A stretch of 64,000 nucleotides of DNA from Halomonas smyrnensis AAD6 (GCF_000265245.1 NZ_AJKS02000008.1:62001-126000); one strand, 5' to 3'. Shown: positions 1 through 8,159, counted from the stretch's first letter. Numbers and translations: made by a program. Notes: generated by a model from the letters alone, not told the origin.

Positions 1-86
1 AAGAACTGCGGGTAGAAGGGCAGTAGCATGGCATCGCTGATCACCGCCACCGCGGTCACCGCCACCAGCCAGGGCGTCGGGGTCAT
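1..86 (-). CDS. MFS transporter, N-terminal fragment (probable siderophore exporter)
   Basis: Only the first 28 codons lie in the window; the gene runs off the left edge. The visible start reads MTPTPWLVAV followed by a hydrophobic stretch and then DAMLLPFYPQF, which resembles the first transmembrane helix of MFS exporters found in hydroxamate siderophore operons. The ATG overlaps the stop codon of the upstream N-hydroxylase by four bases (ATGA), so the two are translationally linked. Export of the siderophore made by the two upstream enzymes is the likely role, inferred from context and this short N-terminus. Confidence 0.6.
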   Translation of the reverse strand, partial: MTPTPWLVAVTAVAVISDAMLLPFYPQF

Positions 87-1411
87 GCGGGCTCCGCTTG
101 CTCGGGTTCGAAGACCGCCTCGTCGGGCGCGCCGAAGCGCTGATAGGCGATGCGTCGTTCCACCGGGTAGATCTCCTTCCCGGTCATCGCGCGGATCAGG
201 CAGGCGTTGCGATAGGGGCCCATGCCCAGGTCCGGGGCCGCCAGGCTGTGGGTATGCAGCTCGGCGTTCTGCACGAACAGCCGGCCCTCGCCGCCGTCGA
301 TGTCGTAGAAGCGGCCCACCGCGAAGCGCCCGGCCTCGTCGAAGGCGATGCGCGAGGCGATCGGCGCCAGGAAGTCCGGCATGTGGTAGCGGTAGCCGGT
401 GGCCATGACCAGCGCCTGGGTGCGATGGCGATAGTGGCGCTGCTGCTCGGTGTGCCATAGGGTCAGGTCGTACTCGCCGCGCTCGGCATCGAAACGGCAG
501 GTCTCGAGCTGGGCGTTGGTGAACAGCGACGAGCGCACCTCGCCGACCAGCTCCTTGGCGTAGCGCAGGTCGTAGATGTCGTTGATCAGGTCCTCGTTGA
601 TGCCCTTGTAGAGGCCCTTCTGTTCCCGCGTCAGCGCGTTGCGCGTCGCCTCGGGCAGGGCATGGAAGTAGTCGATGTAGTCCGGCGAGGTCATCTCCAG
701 GGTCAGCTTGGCGTACTCCAGCGGGAAGAAGCGCGGCGAGCGGGTGATCCAGTCGAGCCGGTAGCCGAAGCGGTCGATGTCGGCGAGCAGGTCGCGGTAG
801 ATCTCGGCCGCGCTCTGGCCGCTGCCGACCACGGTGATCGCCGGCTGGCGCTGCAGCTCGGCCTTGCGCTGGAGGTACTCGCCGGAGTGCATCGGCCGCG
901 GCTCGACGTCGCGGCAGCCCTCGGGCAGCCAGGGCGTGGTACCGGTGCCGAGCACCAGATGGCGGGCCAGGTACTCGCGCGCCTCGCCGCTGCCGGTGTC
1001 GCGGCAGCTCACGCGGTAGAGGCCGCTGGCGTCCTCGAACTCCACCCGCTCCACCTCGGTGGAGAAGCGCACGCTGTCGAGCTGTTCCACCGCCCACTGG
1101 CAGTAGCGGTTGTACTCGTTGCGCAGCAGGAAGAAGCTCTCGCGGATATAGAAGTTGTAGAGCCGGCCCTGCTGCTTCAGGTAGTTGAGCACGCTGAAGC
1201 GGCTGGTGGGGTCGGCCATGGTCACCAGATCGGCGAGGAAGGGCGTCTGCAGGGTGGCGTCCTCCAGCAGCATGCCCGGGTGCCAGTCGAAGCCGTCGCG
1301 GCGCTCGAGGAACAGCCCGTCGAGCTCCTCGATGGGGTCGGCCAGGCAGGCCAGCCCCAGGTTGAAGGGCCCGAGGCCGATGGCGATGAAGTCGTGAACG
1401 TGCTGGGTCAT
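83..1411 (-). CDS. Lysine/ornithine/diamine N-hydroxylase (SidA/IucD/PvdA family)
   Basis: 442 residues, the usual size for flavin-dependent N-hydroxylases that convert an amino or diamine nitrogen to hydroxylamine during hydroxamate siderophore synthesis. The FAD site appears at the N-terminus (IGLGPFNLGLA, residues 11-21), an NADPH-binding glycine motif (VVGSGQSAAE) in the middle and the family ATGY motif (VMATGYRYHMP) near the C-terminus. The chosen start begins the conserved HDFIAIGLGPFN block. An in-frame ATG at 1429 would overlap the stop of the upstream decarboxylase (ATGA) and is a real alternative adding six residues. Downstream the stop overlaps the MFS start. With a decarboxylase directly upstream, the substrate is probably the decarboxylated diamine (diaminopropane or cadaverine) rather than an amino acid; this is inference. 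Confidence 0.88.
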   Translation of the reverse strand: MTQHVHDFIAIGLGPFNLGLACLADPIEELDGLFLERRDGFDWHPGMLLEDATLQTPFLADLVTMADPTSRFSVLNYLKQQGRLYNFYIRESFFLLRNEYNRYCQWAVEQLDSVRFSTEVERVEFEDASGLYRVSCRDTGSGEAREYLARHLVLGTGTTPWLPEGCRDVEPRPMHSGEYLQRKAELQRQPAITVVGSGQSAAEIYRDLLADIDRFGYRLDWITRSPRFFPLEYAKLTLEMTSPDYIDYFHALPEATRNALTREQKGLYKGINEDLINDIYDLRYAKELVGEVRSSLFTNAQLETCRFDAERGEYDLTLWHTEQQRHYRHRTQALVMATGYRYHMPDFLAPIASRIAFDEAGRFAVGRFYDIDGGEGRLFVQNAELHTHSLAAPDLGMGPYRNACLIRAMTGKEIYPVERRIAYQRFGAPDEAVFEPEQAEPA

Positions 1412-1428
1412 GGACAGGTCTCGTGGCA

Positions 1429-2988
1429 TCAGGAGGCGACGGCGTGGGCCGAGGCGGTGGCGGCGCCATCGCACCAGGCGCGGGCGTGGGCGCCGATGCG
1501 CTCGACGATGGCGCTGAGGTCGTCGACGGTGGTCTCCGGGTTGAGCAGGGTGAACTTCAGGTAGCGGCGGCCATCGACCCGGGTGGCGGCGATCACCGCC
1601 TCGCCGTGGCGCGAGAGGGCGGCGCGCACGTGGGCGTTCAGGGCGTCCAGCGCCTCGTCGTCCAGGTCGAGCTCCTCGGGCCGGTAGCGGAAGATCAGGG
1701 TGCTGAGCGGCGGGTCGAGCAGCACCTCGATGTCGGGCCGGGCGGACAGCCGCGCGTGGGCCTCGCCGGCCAGGTCCATGACCCGCTCGAACATCTCGCC
1801 CAGGGCGTCGGCGCCCATGATGCGCAGCGTCATCCACAGCTTCAGGGCGTCGAAGCGCTTGGTGGTCTGCAGGCTCTTGTTGACCTGGTCCGGCGTGCCT
1901 GCCAGCGCCTGGCTCTCGGGGTTCAGGTAGTCGGCGTGATGGGTGACGTGGCGCAGGTCGCTGGCGCGGCGCACCAGGAAGGCGCTGCAGCTCACCGGCT
2001 GGAAGAAGGTCTTGTGATAGTCGACGGTGACCGAGTCGGCGTGCTCGATGCCGGCCAGGCGGTGGCGCTCGCGGCGCGAGCACAGCAGGCCCCCGCCGTA
2101 GGCGGCGTCGACGTGCAGCCAGATGCCGTGCTCGCGGCACAGCGCGGCGATCTCCTCGAGCGGGTCGATGCTGCCGAAGTCGGTGGTGCCGGCGGTGGCC
2201 ACCACCGCGATCGGGATCAGGTCGAGGGCGATGCATTCCTCGAGGCGCGCCTTGAGCGCCTGCGGGTCCATGCGGTAGTCCGCATCGGTGGCCACCGGCA
2301 TCACCGCCTGGTAGCCGAGCCCGAGGATCGCCGCCGACTTCTGCAGGCTGAAGTGGCTGAGCTCCGAGCCGAGGATGCGCAGCCGCCGATGGTCCGCCGG
2401 CAGGCCCTGCTGCTTGTTGCCGCCGGGGCGGTCCTGGCGCGCGCCGTGATGGTCGCGGGCGATCATCAGCGCCATCAGGTTCGACTGGGTGCCGCCGCTG
2501 GTGAACACGCCGTCGGCGTCCTCGCCGAGGCCGATGCGCTCCGCCGTCCAGTCGATCAGCGACTGCTCGATGAAGGTGCCGCCGGCGCTCTGGTCGAAGG
2601 TGTCCAGCGAGGAGTTGATCGGCGCCAGGATCGCCTCGGCGAGCACGCCCGGCAGCACCACCGGGCAGTTCAGGTGGGCCACGTAGCGCGGATGATGGAA
2701 GTAGACGGCGTCGTCCAGGTAGACGCGCTCCAGCTCTTCCAGGGCCGGGCGCAGCTCGCCGAGCGGCGCGTCGAGGTCGATGGCCTCGAAGCGGCCGCGC
2801 AGCTCCTCGGGCCGGGCGCCGGTGAAGGGCCGCTCGACCTCGGCCACCTTGCGACGAACCAGGTCGATGCAGCGGGTCGCCTGCTGCCAGTAGGCCTCGG
2901 CGTGCCGGGCGTTGAACAGCTGATGGGATGCCAGCGGGGCGGGCTCGGTACCGAGTCGCGGCCCGGGCGCTTCAATCCGTGATGTCAT
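1429..2988 (-). CDS. PLP-dependent group II decarboxylase (L-2,4-diaminobutyrate or lysine decarboxylase)
   Basis: 519 residues. Fold-type I PLP decarboxylase: the PLP-binding aspartate lies in LHVDAAYGGG (D293) and the Schiff-base lysine in VDYHKTFF (about K326). The family includes RhbB/Ddc-type diaminobutyrate decarboxylases and DesA/DfoJ lysine decarboxylases, which sequence reading alone cannot separate. The product would be a diamine backbone for a hydroxamate siderophore, hydroxylated by the next gene. The ATG at 2988 follows GAGGTG at a suitable distance; an upstream in-frame start at 3051 is less likely. First gene of the operon, with a Fur-like palindrome about 100 bases upstream, so iron repression is likely. 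Confidence 0.88.
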   Translation of the reverse strand: MTSRIEAPGPRLGTEPAPLASHQLFNARHAEAYWQQATRCIDLVRRKVAEVERPFTGARPEELRGRFEAIDLDAPLGELRPALEELERVYLDDAVYFHHPRYVAHLNCPVVLPGVLAEAILAPINSSLDTFDQSAGGTFIEQSLIDWTAERIGLGEDADGVFTSGGTQSNLMALMIARDHHGARQDRPGGNKQQGLPADHRRLRILGSELSHFSLQKSAAILGLGYQAVMPVATDADYRMDPQALKARLEECIALDLIPIAVVATAGTTDFGSIDPLEEIAALCREHGIWLHVDAAYGGGLLCSRRERHRLAGIEHADSVTVDYHKTFFQPVSCSAFLVRRASDLRHVTHHADYLNPESQALAGTPDQVNKSLQTTKRFDALKLWMTLRIMGADALGEMFERVMDLAGEAHARLSARPDIEVLLDPPLSTLIFRYRPEELDLDDEALDALNAHVRAALSRHGEAVIAATRVDGRRYLKFTLLNPETTVDDLSAIVERIGAHARAWCDGAATASAHAVAS

Positions 2989-3082
2989 GGGCACCTCGTT
3001 CTTTCTGCCTGGCCGGGCCACATGGCCCGGCGCCTGATGCCTCGCGAGCACGAGACAATGCTCCCTTACGAATACAAATCTT

Positions 3083-3096
3083 TATCATTAATGATA
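3083..3096. promoter_or_regulatory. Fur-box-like perfect palindrome
   Basis: tatcattaatgata is a perfect 14-bp palindrome in an AT-rich patch about 95 bases upstream of the decarboxylase start. It shares the ATcATTAATGAT arrangement with Fur boxes built from GATAATGATAATCATTATC. Siderophore genes downstream make Fur control likely. Confidence 0.6.
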
Positions 3097-3138
3097 TGTG
3101 CAGGAGTGATGACGCAGGCGAGGCGCGGAACTGAACCG

Positions 3139-3160
3139 TGAATAAGAATTTTTTTATTCA
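3139..3160. repeat. AT-rich inverted repeat TGAATAA-N8-TTATTCA
   Basis: Seven-base arms separated by eight bases in the gene-free stretch between the siderophore operon and the gene at 3345. It could be part of a promoter, a second iron-responsive site or a weak terminator; nothing decides between these. The rest of 2989-3344 shows only a purine-rich run at about 3183-3223. Confidence 0.3.
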
Positions 3161-3344
3161 AGCGGCGGTGGATGGGCGGACACGGGGGAGGGAAGAGGGG
3201 GGAGGGAATAGAGAAGAGGGAAGCCCGTGCAGAAAATGCGCAGCGAACAAGGAGACGAACCCGCGCGGGCGCTGTCGTATCGCGTGAGGCCCGTCGGGCG
3301 TACTAGCCTGAACGGGCTCGACATTTCCCGACGGAGACCGACCC

Positions 3345-4397
3345 ATGGCCCAAGCCCGGATTCTTCAGCAAGGCACGATCCACTGCTTCCCCGCCGGCCT
3401 GCGCGACGAGGCCGGCGAGCTCGTCAACGCCGAGATCTCCGCCGTGCTGTATGACGGCGAACGGCTGTTGATGGCCAGCGACAAGCCGGTGCCCGGCGAC
3501 GAGCGCTCCGCGGTCTTCGCCCTGCCGCTGACGCCCGAGGGCCCGGACGACGCGCAACTGGAATACCTCTCCGCCGCACGCCTGCAGCAGGCGGTGAAGT
3601 ACGAGGACTTCGCGCTGACCACCGACGGCCGCCACGTGCTGGCGGTGACCGGCTTCGACCGCATCGAGGAGCAGGGCCACGGGCTGAACGACTACAACCA
3701 CCTGCTGATCTGGCCGCTCGGCGAACCCGAGGCGGTGCAGGTGGTGGACCCCGACCCGCGCGACGGCGTGGAGGGCTCGCTGGAGCTGCGGCGCAAGCTC
3801 AACCTCGCCATCGGCTACCCCTACTACAAGCTCGAGGGGCTGGCCACGGTGCCCGGCGAGCGCGGCGACGGCCTGCTGCTGTTCGGCGTGCGCGAGCAGG
3901 GCAACGCCCACGACGACTTCGAGTACGTCAGCCGCGTGGTGGGCGCGCACTACCAGATCACCGACAGCGGCAACATCGAGTTCATCGACGCCCTGCGCGA
4001 GCACTTCCGCTTCGTGCCCCACGAGCAGGACGGCGTGCGCTTCGAGTGCGGGCTCTCGAGCCTGGAGTACGATCCCTACCACGGCCGGCTCTACTTCCTG
4101 ACCAGCTTCGAGGTCGAAGAGGGCGGCCGGGAGCGCATCGGCGGCTACCTGTGGGAGCTCGGCCTGGAGGAATTCCGCGACGGCGTGACGCCGCGGCTGG
4201 TGACCACGTCCGAAGGGGAAGCGCTGGAGTTCGAGCACAAGGCCGAGGGCCTGGCCGTGCTCGACCGCGAGCGGCTGTTCGTGGCCTACGACAACGACCG
4301 CAACCTCGAGCTCGGCAGCGTGGACGAGCGCGACGAACGCCACGCCTGCGAGGCGCCCTACACGATACTGGAGCTCACGGCGATTCCTGCTTCTTGA
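3345..4397 (+). CDS. Conserved protein of unknown function, possibly beta-propeller (esterase-like/DUF3616-like)
   Basis: 350 residues with no signal peptide and no transmembrane segment. Repeated short beta-type blocks with polar turns (for example NHLLIWPLGE, GLLLFGVREQ, RLYFLTSFEV, RLFVAYDNDR) spaced along the chain suggest a propeller, as in DUF3616 or phytase-esterase-like proteins. No catalytic residues could be assigned. The protein is very rich in Asp and Glu, as expected for a halophile. The last 23 bases overlap convergently with the CBS-domain gene on the other strand. A stand-alone gene; the function should be treated as unknown. Confidence 0.7.
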   Translation: MAQARILQQGTIHCFPAGLRDEAGELVNAEISAVLYDGERLLMASDKPVPGDERSAVFALPLTPEGPDDAQLEYLSAARLQQAVKYEDFALTTDGRHVLAVTGFDRIEEQGHGLNDYNHLLIWPLGEPEAVQVVDPDPRDGVEGSLELRRKLNLAIGYPYYKLEGLATVPGERGDGLLLFGVREQGNAHDDFEYVSRVVGAHYQITDSGNIEFIDALREHFRFVPHEQDGVRFECGLSSLEYDPYHGRLYFLTSFEVEEGGRERIGGYLWELGLEEFRDGVTPRLVTTSEGEALEFEHKAEGLAVLDRERLFVAYDNDRNLELGSVDERDERHACEAPYTILELTAIPAS

Positions 4398-5397
4398 GCT
4401 GCTTGGTCCAGCGCTGGCGGGCGTACTTGCGCAGGTTCGCCACGTTGTCGGTCTCGTCGACGATGTCCTGGCCGAGGATCGTCTCGATGATGTCTTCCAG
4501 GGTGATGAGGCCGACCCAGGTGCCGAGGTCGTCGTAGACCACACACAGGTGCTGACGGCCCAGTACCATCATGGTGAACACCTGCTCGACGTTGTCCTCG
4601 GCCTGAATGGTCGGCACCGAGTGCATCAGCGACTTGAGGTCGACATCGTCGTCGGCCTGGTAGGTGTCGGCCTTGTGGATGTAGCCCAGCGCCTGCTCGC
4701 CGCCATCCATCACCGGGAAGCGCGTGAAGGGCGAGTGGCCCAGCTCGTCGTCGAACGCCTTCACCGTCATGCCGGCCTTCACCGTCACCGAGACGGTGCG
4801 CGGGGTCATCACGTCCTTCACGGGGATATCGTGCAGGTTGAGGATGTTGACGATGACGCGCGTCTCTTCCGGGTCCAGCGCCTTTTCCTCCTGACCGATC
4901 TGGGCCAGCGCCTTGATCTCGCCGCGCATGTCGGTGTCCATGGCGTCCTTGCCGATCCGCTTGGTGATCTGCTCGGACATCCAGATGAAGGGCTTGAGGC
5001 ACCAGATCATCGCATCGAGCGTGGTGGTCAGCATGCCGGCGAGCTGCCGCCAGTAAGTGGCGCCGATGGTCTTGGGGATGATCTCGGAGACGAACAGGAT
5101 CAGCAGTGTCATCAGCGCCGAGGCCACCCCCAGCCACGCCTCGCCGAACACCACCGTGACCTGGGCGCCGACGCCGGTGGCGCCCACCGTATGGGCGATG
5201 GTGTTCAGGGTGAGGATGGCGGCCAGCGGCTGATCGATGTTCTGCTTCAGGCGATTGAGCCGCGCGTGCAGCCTGGGCTTCGTGTCGCGTAGCTGGGCCA
5301 CGTAGCTCGGGGTGGTGGAGAGCAGCGCCGCCTCGAGCAGCGAGCAGAGAAAGGAAACGCCGATGGAAAGGACTGCGAAGCCGATCAGCAGGAACAT
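4375..5397 (-). CDS. CNNM/DUF21 transmembrane protein with paired CBS domains (HlyC/CorC family)
   Basis: 340 residues. An N-terminal DUF21/CNNM membrane domain (helices within about residues 1-150, including LLEAALLSTTPSYV and the SEIIPKTIGATYW motif) is followed by a CBS pair (about residues 195-320: VKDVMTPRTVSVTV and GLITLEDIIETILG). Family members are linked to Mg/Co efflux or to membrane regulation by nucleotide binding to the CBS pair. The protein lacks the C-terminal CorC_HlyC transporter-associated domain of about 80 residues that many homologues (about 430 residues) carry; shorter forms are known. The ATG at 5397 has AGAAGAGA upstream; an earlier in-frame ATG at 5466 adds 23 atypical residues. 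Confidence 0.85.
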   Translation of the reverse strand: MFLLIGFAVLSIGVSFLCSLLEAALLSTTPSYVAQLRDTKPRLHARLNRLKQNIDQPLAAILTLNTIAHTVGATGVGAQVTVVFGEAWLGVASALMTLLILFVSEIIPKTIGATYWRQLAGMLTTTLDAMIWCLKPFIWMSEQITKRIGKDAMDTDMRGEIKALAQIGQEEKALDPEETRVIVNILNLHDIPVKDVMTPRTVSVTVKAGMTVKAFDDELGHSPFTRFPVMDGGEQALGYIHKADTYQADDDVDLKSLMHSVPTIQAEDNVEQVFTMMVLGRQHLCVVYDDLGTWVGLITLEDIIETILGQDIVDETDNVANLRKYARQRWTKQLKKQESP

Positions 5398-5523
5398 GGG
5401 GTCTCTTCTAGTGGCCAAGGAGGGTCGAGCCTGAGCATCTTCTCCCGAGCCATCGCCCCCTCGCAAGGCCAGCGGCTATGGCCTTGTCTCTCGGCTTTCG
5501 CTATCATACGCAGCCGCTGATAA

Positions 5524-5600
<77 letters not shown>

Positions 5601-5870
5601 TCCTCTTCTATTATCCAGCATTCAGCGCGCCTTCCCCTTATTTCCTTCTCTATATGTACGTCGCACTTCGCAAGCCTGGCTCCAGGCCTGTGGCGGCTCG
5701 CGTCCGTGACCGGCCGGTGATGCTTCACCGAGCAACACGCCGTTCTTACAGGCCTTCCCTGAACCCGCGTTCAAGCGGGATGGCCGCCTATGCCGATACC
5801 GGCTGGATGGCGAGCGGTAGAGCAGGCATGCTCACGGATATCCGATATCGCAGAACCAGGCGAGTACCCC

Positions 5871-6239
5871 ATGTCAGACCCGTTCAAGCAGCTCCATGAC
5901 GCCATGGACCAGTTCGCCACCGAGCGCGACTGGGACCAGTTCCACTCGCCCAAGAACCTGGCCATGGCGCTGACGGTGGAGGCGGCGGAGCTGCAGGAGT
6001 GCTTCCAGTGGCTGACCGAGGCGCAGTCCAGGGAGCTGGACGAGCAGCAACTGGCCGCCGTGCGCGACGAAATTGCCGATGTGCAGCTCTACCTGATCCG
6101 GCTGGCGGGCAAGCTGGGCGTGGATATCGAATCGGCATGCCGGGCGAAGATGGACAAAAACGCGGCAAAATACCCTTCAGATCGGGTGACGGGAAGTGCT
6201 AAAAAGTACACACATTACGCCGATGGTGAAACGGATTGA
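5871..6239 (+). CDS. MazG-like nucleotide pyrophosphohydrolase
   Basis: 122 residues, the size of single-domain all-alpha NTP pyrophosphohydrolases. The metal-binding pattern is present: VEAAELQECF for the first EAAELxE helix and VRDEIADVQLYL for the ExxD helix. Such enzymes hydrolyse (d)NTPs to monophosphates and PPi; related ones clean damaged dNTPs or deplete nucleotides during phage infection. The start is the ATG followed by SDPFKQL. It is the first gene after the tRNA and is GC-rich like the chromosome, unlike the three AT-rich genes that follow. It may therefore be core sequence or an older layer of the island. Confidence 0.85.
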   Translation: MSDPFKQLHDAMDQFATERDWDQFHSPKNLAMALTVEAAELQECFQWLTEAQSRELDEQQLAAVRDEIADVQLYLIRLAGKLGVDIESACRAKMDKNAAKYPSDRVTGSAKKYTHYADGETD

Positions 6240-6280
6240 GTTGGGTCTGCTGCTGGTGGCCGGCGTTCACGAGGTGGCTG

Positions 6281-6376
6281 ATGAATGAACAGGTGATCGA
6301 AGAAGCAGGGCAGATCAGCCCGGAGATCGAGCAGGCGCGGAAGACGCTCAAGCAGACAGGGACGGATACCGACTAG
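6281..6376 (+). CDS. Small ORF (31 aa), 3' part lies in the 122-bp repeat
   Basis: Starts ATG AAT GAA with GAGGTG eight bases upstream and encodes 31 mostly polar residues ending RKTLKQTGTDTD. The last 18 codons are repeated almost exactly at 8038-8091, where a divergent upstream part is open only from non-ATG codons (GTG at 7997). Either a small protein family with a conserved C-terminus, or the remnant of a gene cut by repeated insertions. No function recognised. Confidence 0.35.
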   Translation: MNEQVIEEAGQISPEIEQARKTLKQTGTDTD

Positions 6377-6443
6377 CCGGAAGGGCAGCGGCAAGGTGGT
6401 ACCAGGGCGGAGGGCTCCAGGGATAGGAGGTCGGCCTTGAGCA
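6322..6443 (+). repeat. 122-bp direct repeat, copy A
   Basis: Matches copy B at 8038-8159 with a constant offset of 1716 bases, no gaps and six mismatches (about 95 percent). It contains the end of the small ORF (EIEQ..RKTLKQTGTDTD stop), about 60 bases of GC-rich spacer, a strong AGGAGG and a TTG AGC start context. The repeat stops immediately after this start. A short frame opening at TTG 6437 runs to 6508, past the DUF2726 gene start at 6489. Being chromosome-like in GC while flanking AT-rich cargo, it looks like a boundary or leader unit. Confidence 0.9.
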
Positions 6444-6488
6444 GGGAACAATCTAAGTGGATAACGATGACAAACCACGGAGGGGGCC

Positions 6489-7052
6489 ATGTACGAGGCC
6501 ATGCATGATATCGGCGGAACGGTCGTTACCTATGTGATCTACGGCGTACTACTTCTGGGTGCTCTGGCACTGCTGCAGGTCTTGTTCGGTAGGCAGAAAA
6601 AACGTAGACGGAGAGGGAAAGATAAAAACTACTCTGAGACACTGATGGAACGCGGTGACGCCTACATTGCACGCTCCCACCTGATGACTCCAACCGAAAG
6701 AGAAGTCTATAAAGTTATAGAGAAAAGGTATGGTGAGAAATACTATATCTTTTGTCAGGTGCGTGTGGTTGATGTTATTCAGCCGAATTCAAAAAAGTAC
6801 CACTCGAAAAGCAAAGAGTACCTGTCGCTGTTTCGCCAGTTGTCACAATGGCACTTTGACTATGTTCTTTGTGATAAGGGGGCTTTTAAGGTTTTTTGCG
6901 CGCTTGAACTGGACGACTCCAGTCATAATAGAGTGGATAGAAAGAAAAGAGATAGGATAATTAATGAGGCATGCAAAACCTCTGGCCTGAGACTGGAAAG
7001 GTTGGAGCTGAATCATAAAGACGGATCTGTAGATGTTGTTGGTAGGGGTTGA
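6489..7052 (+). CDS. Membrane-anchored DUF2726 (PD-(D/E)XK nuclease-like) protein
   Basis: 187 residues. One transmembrane helix at about 13-33 is followed by a basic cluster (QKKRRRRGK), so the C-terminal domain should face the cytoplasm. Residues about 66-172 match DUF2726: LMTPTEREVYKVI, then QWHFDYVLC (D124), then FCALELDDSSHNR (E140, D142, H146) and RDRIINEACKTSGL. This family has the restriction-endonuclease-like fold, with D124 and E140-x-D142 as candidate metal ligands. The ATG follows GGAGGGGG. Codon usage is AT-rich compared with neighbours. The stop lies two bases before the ATG of the next gene, so the two form a tight operon. Nuclease activity is inferred from the fold; function in the locus is unknown. 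Confidence 0.75.
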   Translation: MYEAMHDIGGTVVTYVIYGVLLLGALALLQVLFGRQKKRRRRGKDKNYSETLMERGDAYIARSHLMTPTEREVYKVIEKRYGEKYYIFCQVRVVDVIQPNSKKYHSKSKEYLSLFRQLSQWHFDYVLCDKGAFKVFCALELDDSSHNRVDRKKRDRIINEACKTSGLRLERLELNHKDGSVDVVGRG

Positions 7053-7054
7053 AG

Positions 7055-7966
7055 ATGAATAAGTCTAGCGGAAATGCGAAAAAAAGCGAAGTTAAAAAAG
7101 AAAGCAAGAAAGCTTTCGTTGTGACGCCAATCGGCGCAGATAGGTCCGATATAAGAAGGGCTACAGATGGCTTGATTGCTACGGTGATTAGACCAGTTCT
7201 CTTGGCTCATGGGTACGATGAGGTTACATCCTCACACGAGGAAAGCGATCTTGGTTCAATAACCCAAAGAGTTATCAGGCACTTGATTGAAGATGATCTT
7301 GTGATTGTTAATCTCACAACGCTGAATGCGAATGTGATGTATGAACTCGGCATTCGACATGCAACAGCAAAACCAATTATTTTGCTTGCTGAAGACTCTA
7401 CAAATCTTCCTTTTGATACTCAGGATCAAAGAACAATTAAGTATCAAAATGACATGATGGGTGTGGAAGAGCTTAAGAGTAGTTTAGTGGCAATGCTTTC
7501 TAATGATAAGCTTTTAAATGAAAAGAACGGTAATCCTGTTTATATTGCTGCGCAATCTAATATCATAGAGAATAACATATTGAGTTCTTTTCAGGATGGA
7601 GATTTCAATGGAGCTGAAAAAAGCGCTGTAGAGCTGATAATTGATAAGTTGCAATCTATTGAGCAAAGGGTTACTTATCTTGATAATGTTGTATCAAGAG
7701 TGCCGGGCTCATCTATGCGTAGCAAGGGTTTTAAGCGGACTCATCCCTATTATATGTCTGAGTCTGTTGACTCAGAAGAAGGTGTTGAGTGGGTGAGTCT
7801 GGAAATTTCAAAAAACGAGGCAATAGAGCTTTTTGATATATTAGTGGCTAAAAGCTATTTCTTGGATTTTGAGATCTCAGATAGCGACAAGGTGAGAATA
7901 AAAATCAAAAAATCTGGAAAGAATGACCTTATTGCGACAATTAATAGATTTGAGAGTGAAAGATGA
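7055..7966 (+). CDS. TIR-like / nucleoside 2-deoxyribosyltransferase-like putative effector
   Basis: 303 residues. After a lysine-rich start, residues about 20-130 form a Rossmann-like domain: KAFVVTPIGADRSDIRR, then EDDLVIVNLTTLNANVMYEL (catalytic-type glutamate E97 in YELG) and GIRHATAKPIILLAE. The DLVIVxLTxxNxNVxYELGxxHA signature is shared by TIR-like NADase effectors and nucleoside 2-deoxyribosyltransferase-like proteins of bacterial defence loci. The C-terminal 170 residues have a coiled-coil-like stretch (LIIDKLQSIEQRVTYLD) and an unrecognised ending. The ATG at 7055 is preferred; a TTG six bases upstream overlaps the previous stop. AT-rich, with no GC-rich codon bias, so probably acquired. 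NAD cleavage or abortive infection is an inference. Confidence 0.6.
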   Translation: MNKSSGNAKKSEVKKESKKAFVVTPIGADRSDIRRATDGLIATVIRPVLLAHGYDEVTSSHEESDLGSITQRVIRHLIEDDLVIVNLTTLNANVMYELGIRHATAKPIILLAEDSTNLPFDTQDQRTIKYQNDMMGVEELKSSLVAMLSNDKLLNEKNGNPVYIAAQSNIIENNILSSFQDGDFNGAEKSAVELIIDKLQSIEQRVTYLDNVVSRVPGSSMRSKGFKRTHPYYMSESVDSEEGVEWVSLEISKNEAIELFDILVAKSYFLDFEISDSDKVRIKIKKSGKNDLIATINRFESER

Positions 7967-8016
7967 AGTATGTAATTTTTGAGGTGCGTAAAAATAGTGG
8001 TGGAATTAGTGGGTGA
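7963..8016 (+). CDS. Tiny ORF (17 aa) overlapping the end of the TIR-like gene
   Basis: ATG at 7963 overlaps the preceding stop (ATGA) and reads MKYVIFEVRKNSGGISG before a stop at 8016. The overlap suggests translational coupling, but the peptide is too short to recognise. It may be a gene start truncated where the 122-bp repeat copy B was joined. Confidence 0.2.
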   Translation: MKYVIFEVRKNSGGISG

Positions 8017-8037
8017 TAATTCAGAAAAGGTCAGTTC

Positions 8038-8159
8038 GGAAATCGAGCAGAGGCGGAAGACGCTCAAGCAGACAGGGACGGATACCGACTAGCCGGAAAG
8101 GCAGCGGCAAGGTGGTACCAGGGCGGAAGGCTCCAAGGATAGGAGGTCGGCCTTGAGCA
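8038..8159 (+). repeat. 122-bp direct repeat, copy B
   Basis: Second copy of the unit at 6322-6443. It again ends just after AGGAGG and a TTG AGC start. From TTG 8153 a 30-codon frame runs to 8245, crossing the start of the next gene (8194) in another frame. Homology also fades gradually to the left (about 10 more bases with several mismatches). In both copies the repeat ends 35-46 bases before the ATG of an AT-rich gene. Confidence 0.9.

Noticed and set aside
3183..3223. Purine-rich G/A tract, with a similar one near 21620-21710
   Set aside because: Low-complexity composition; no unit structure or shared sequence to suggest a functional element.
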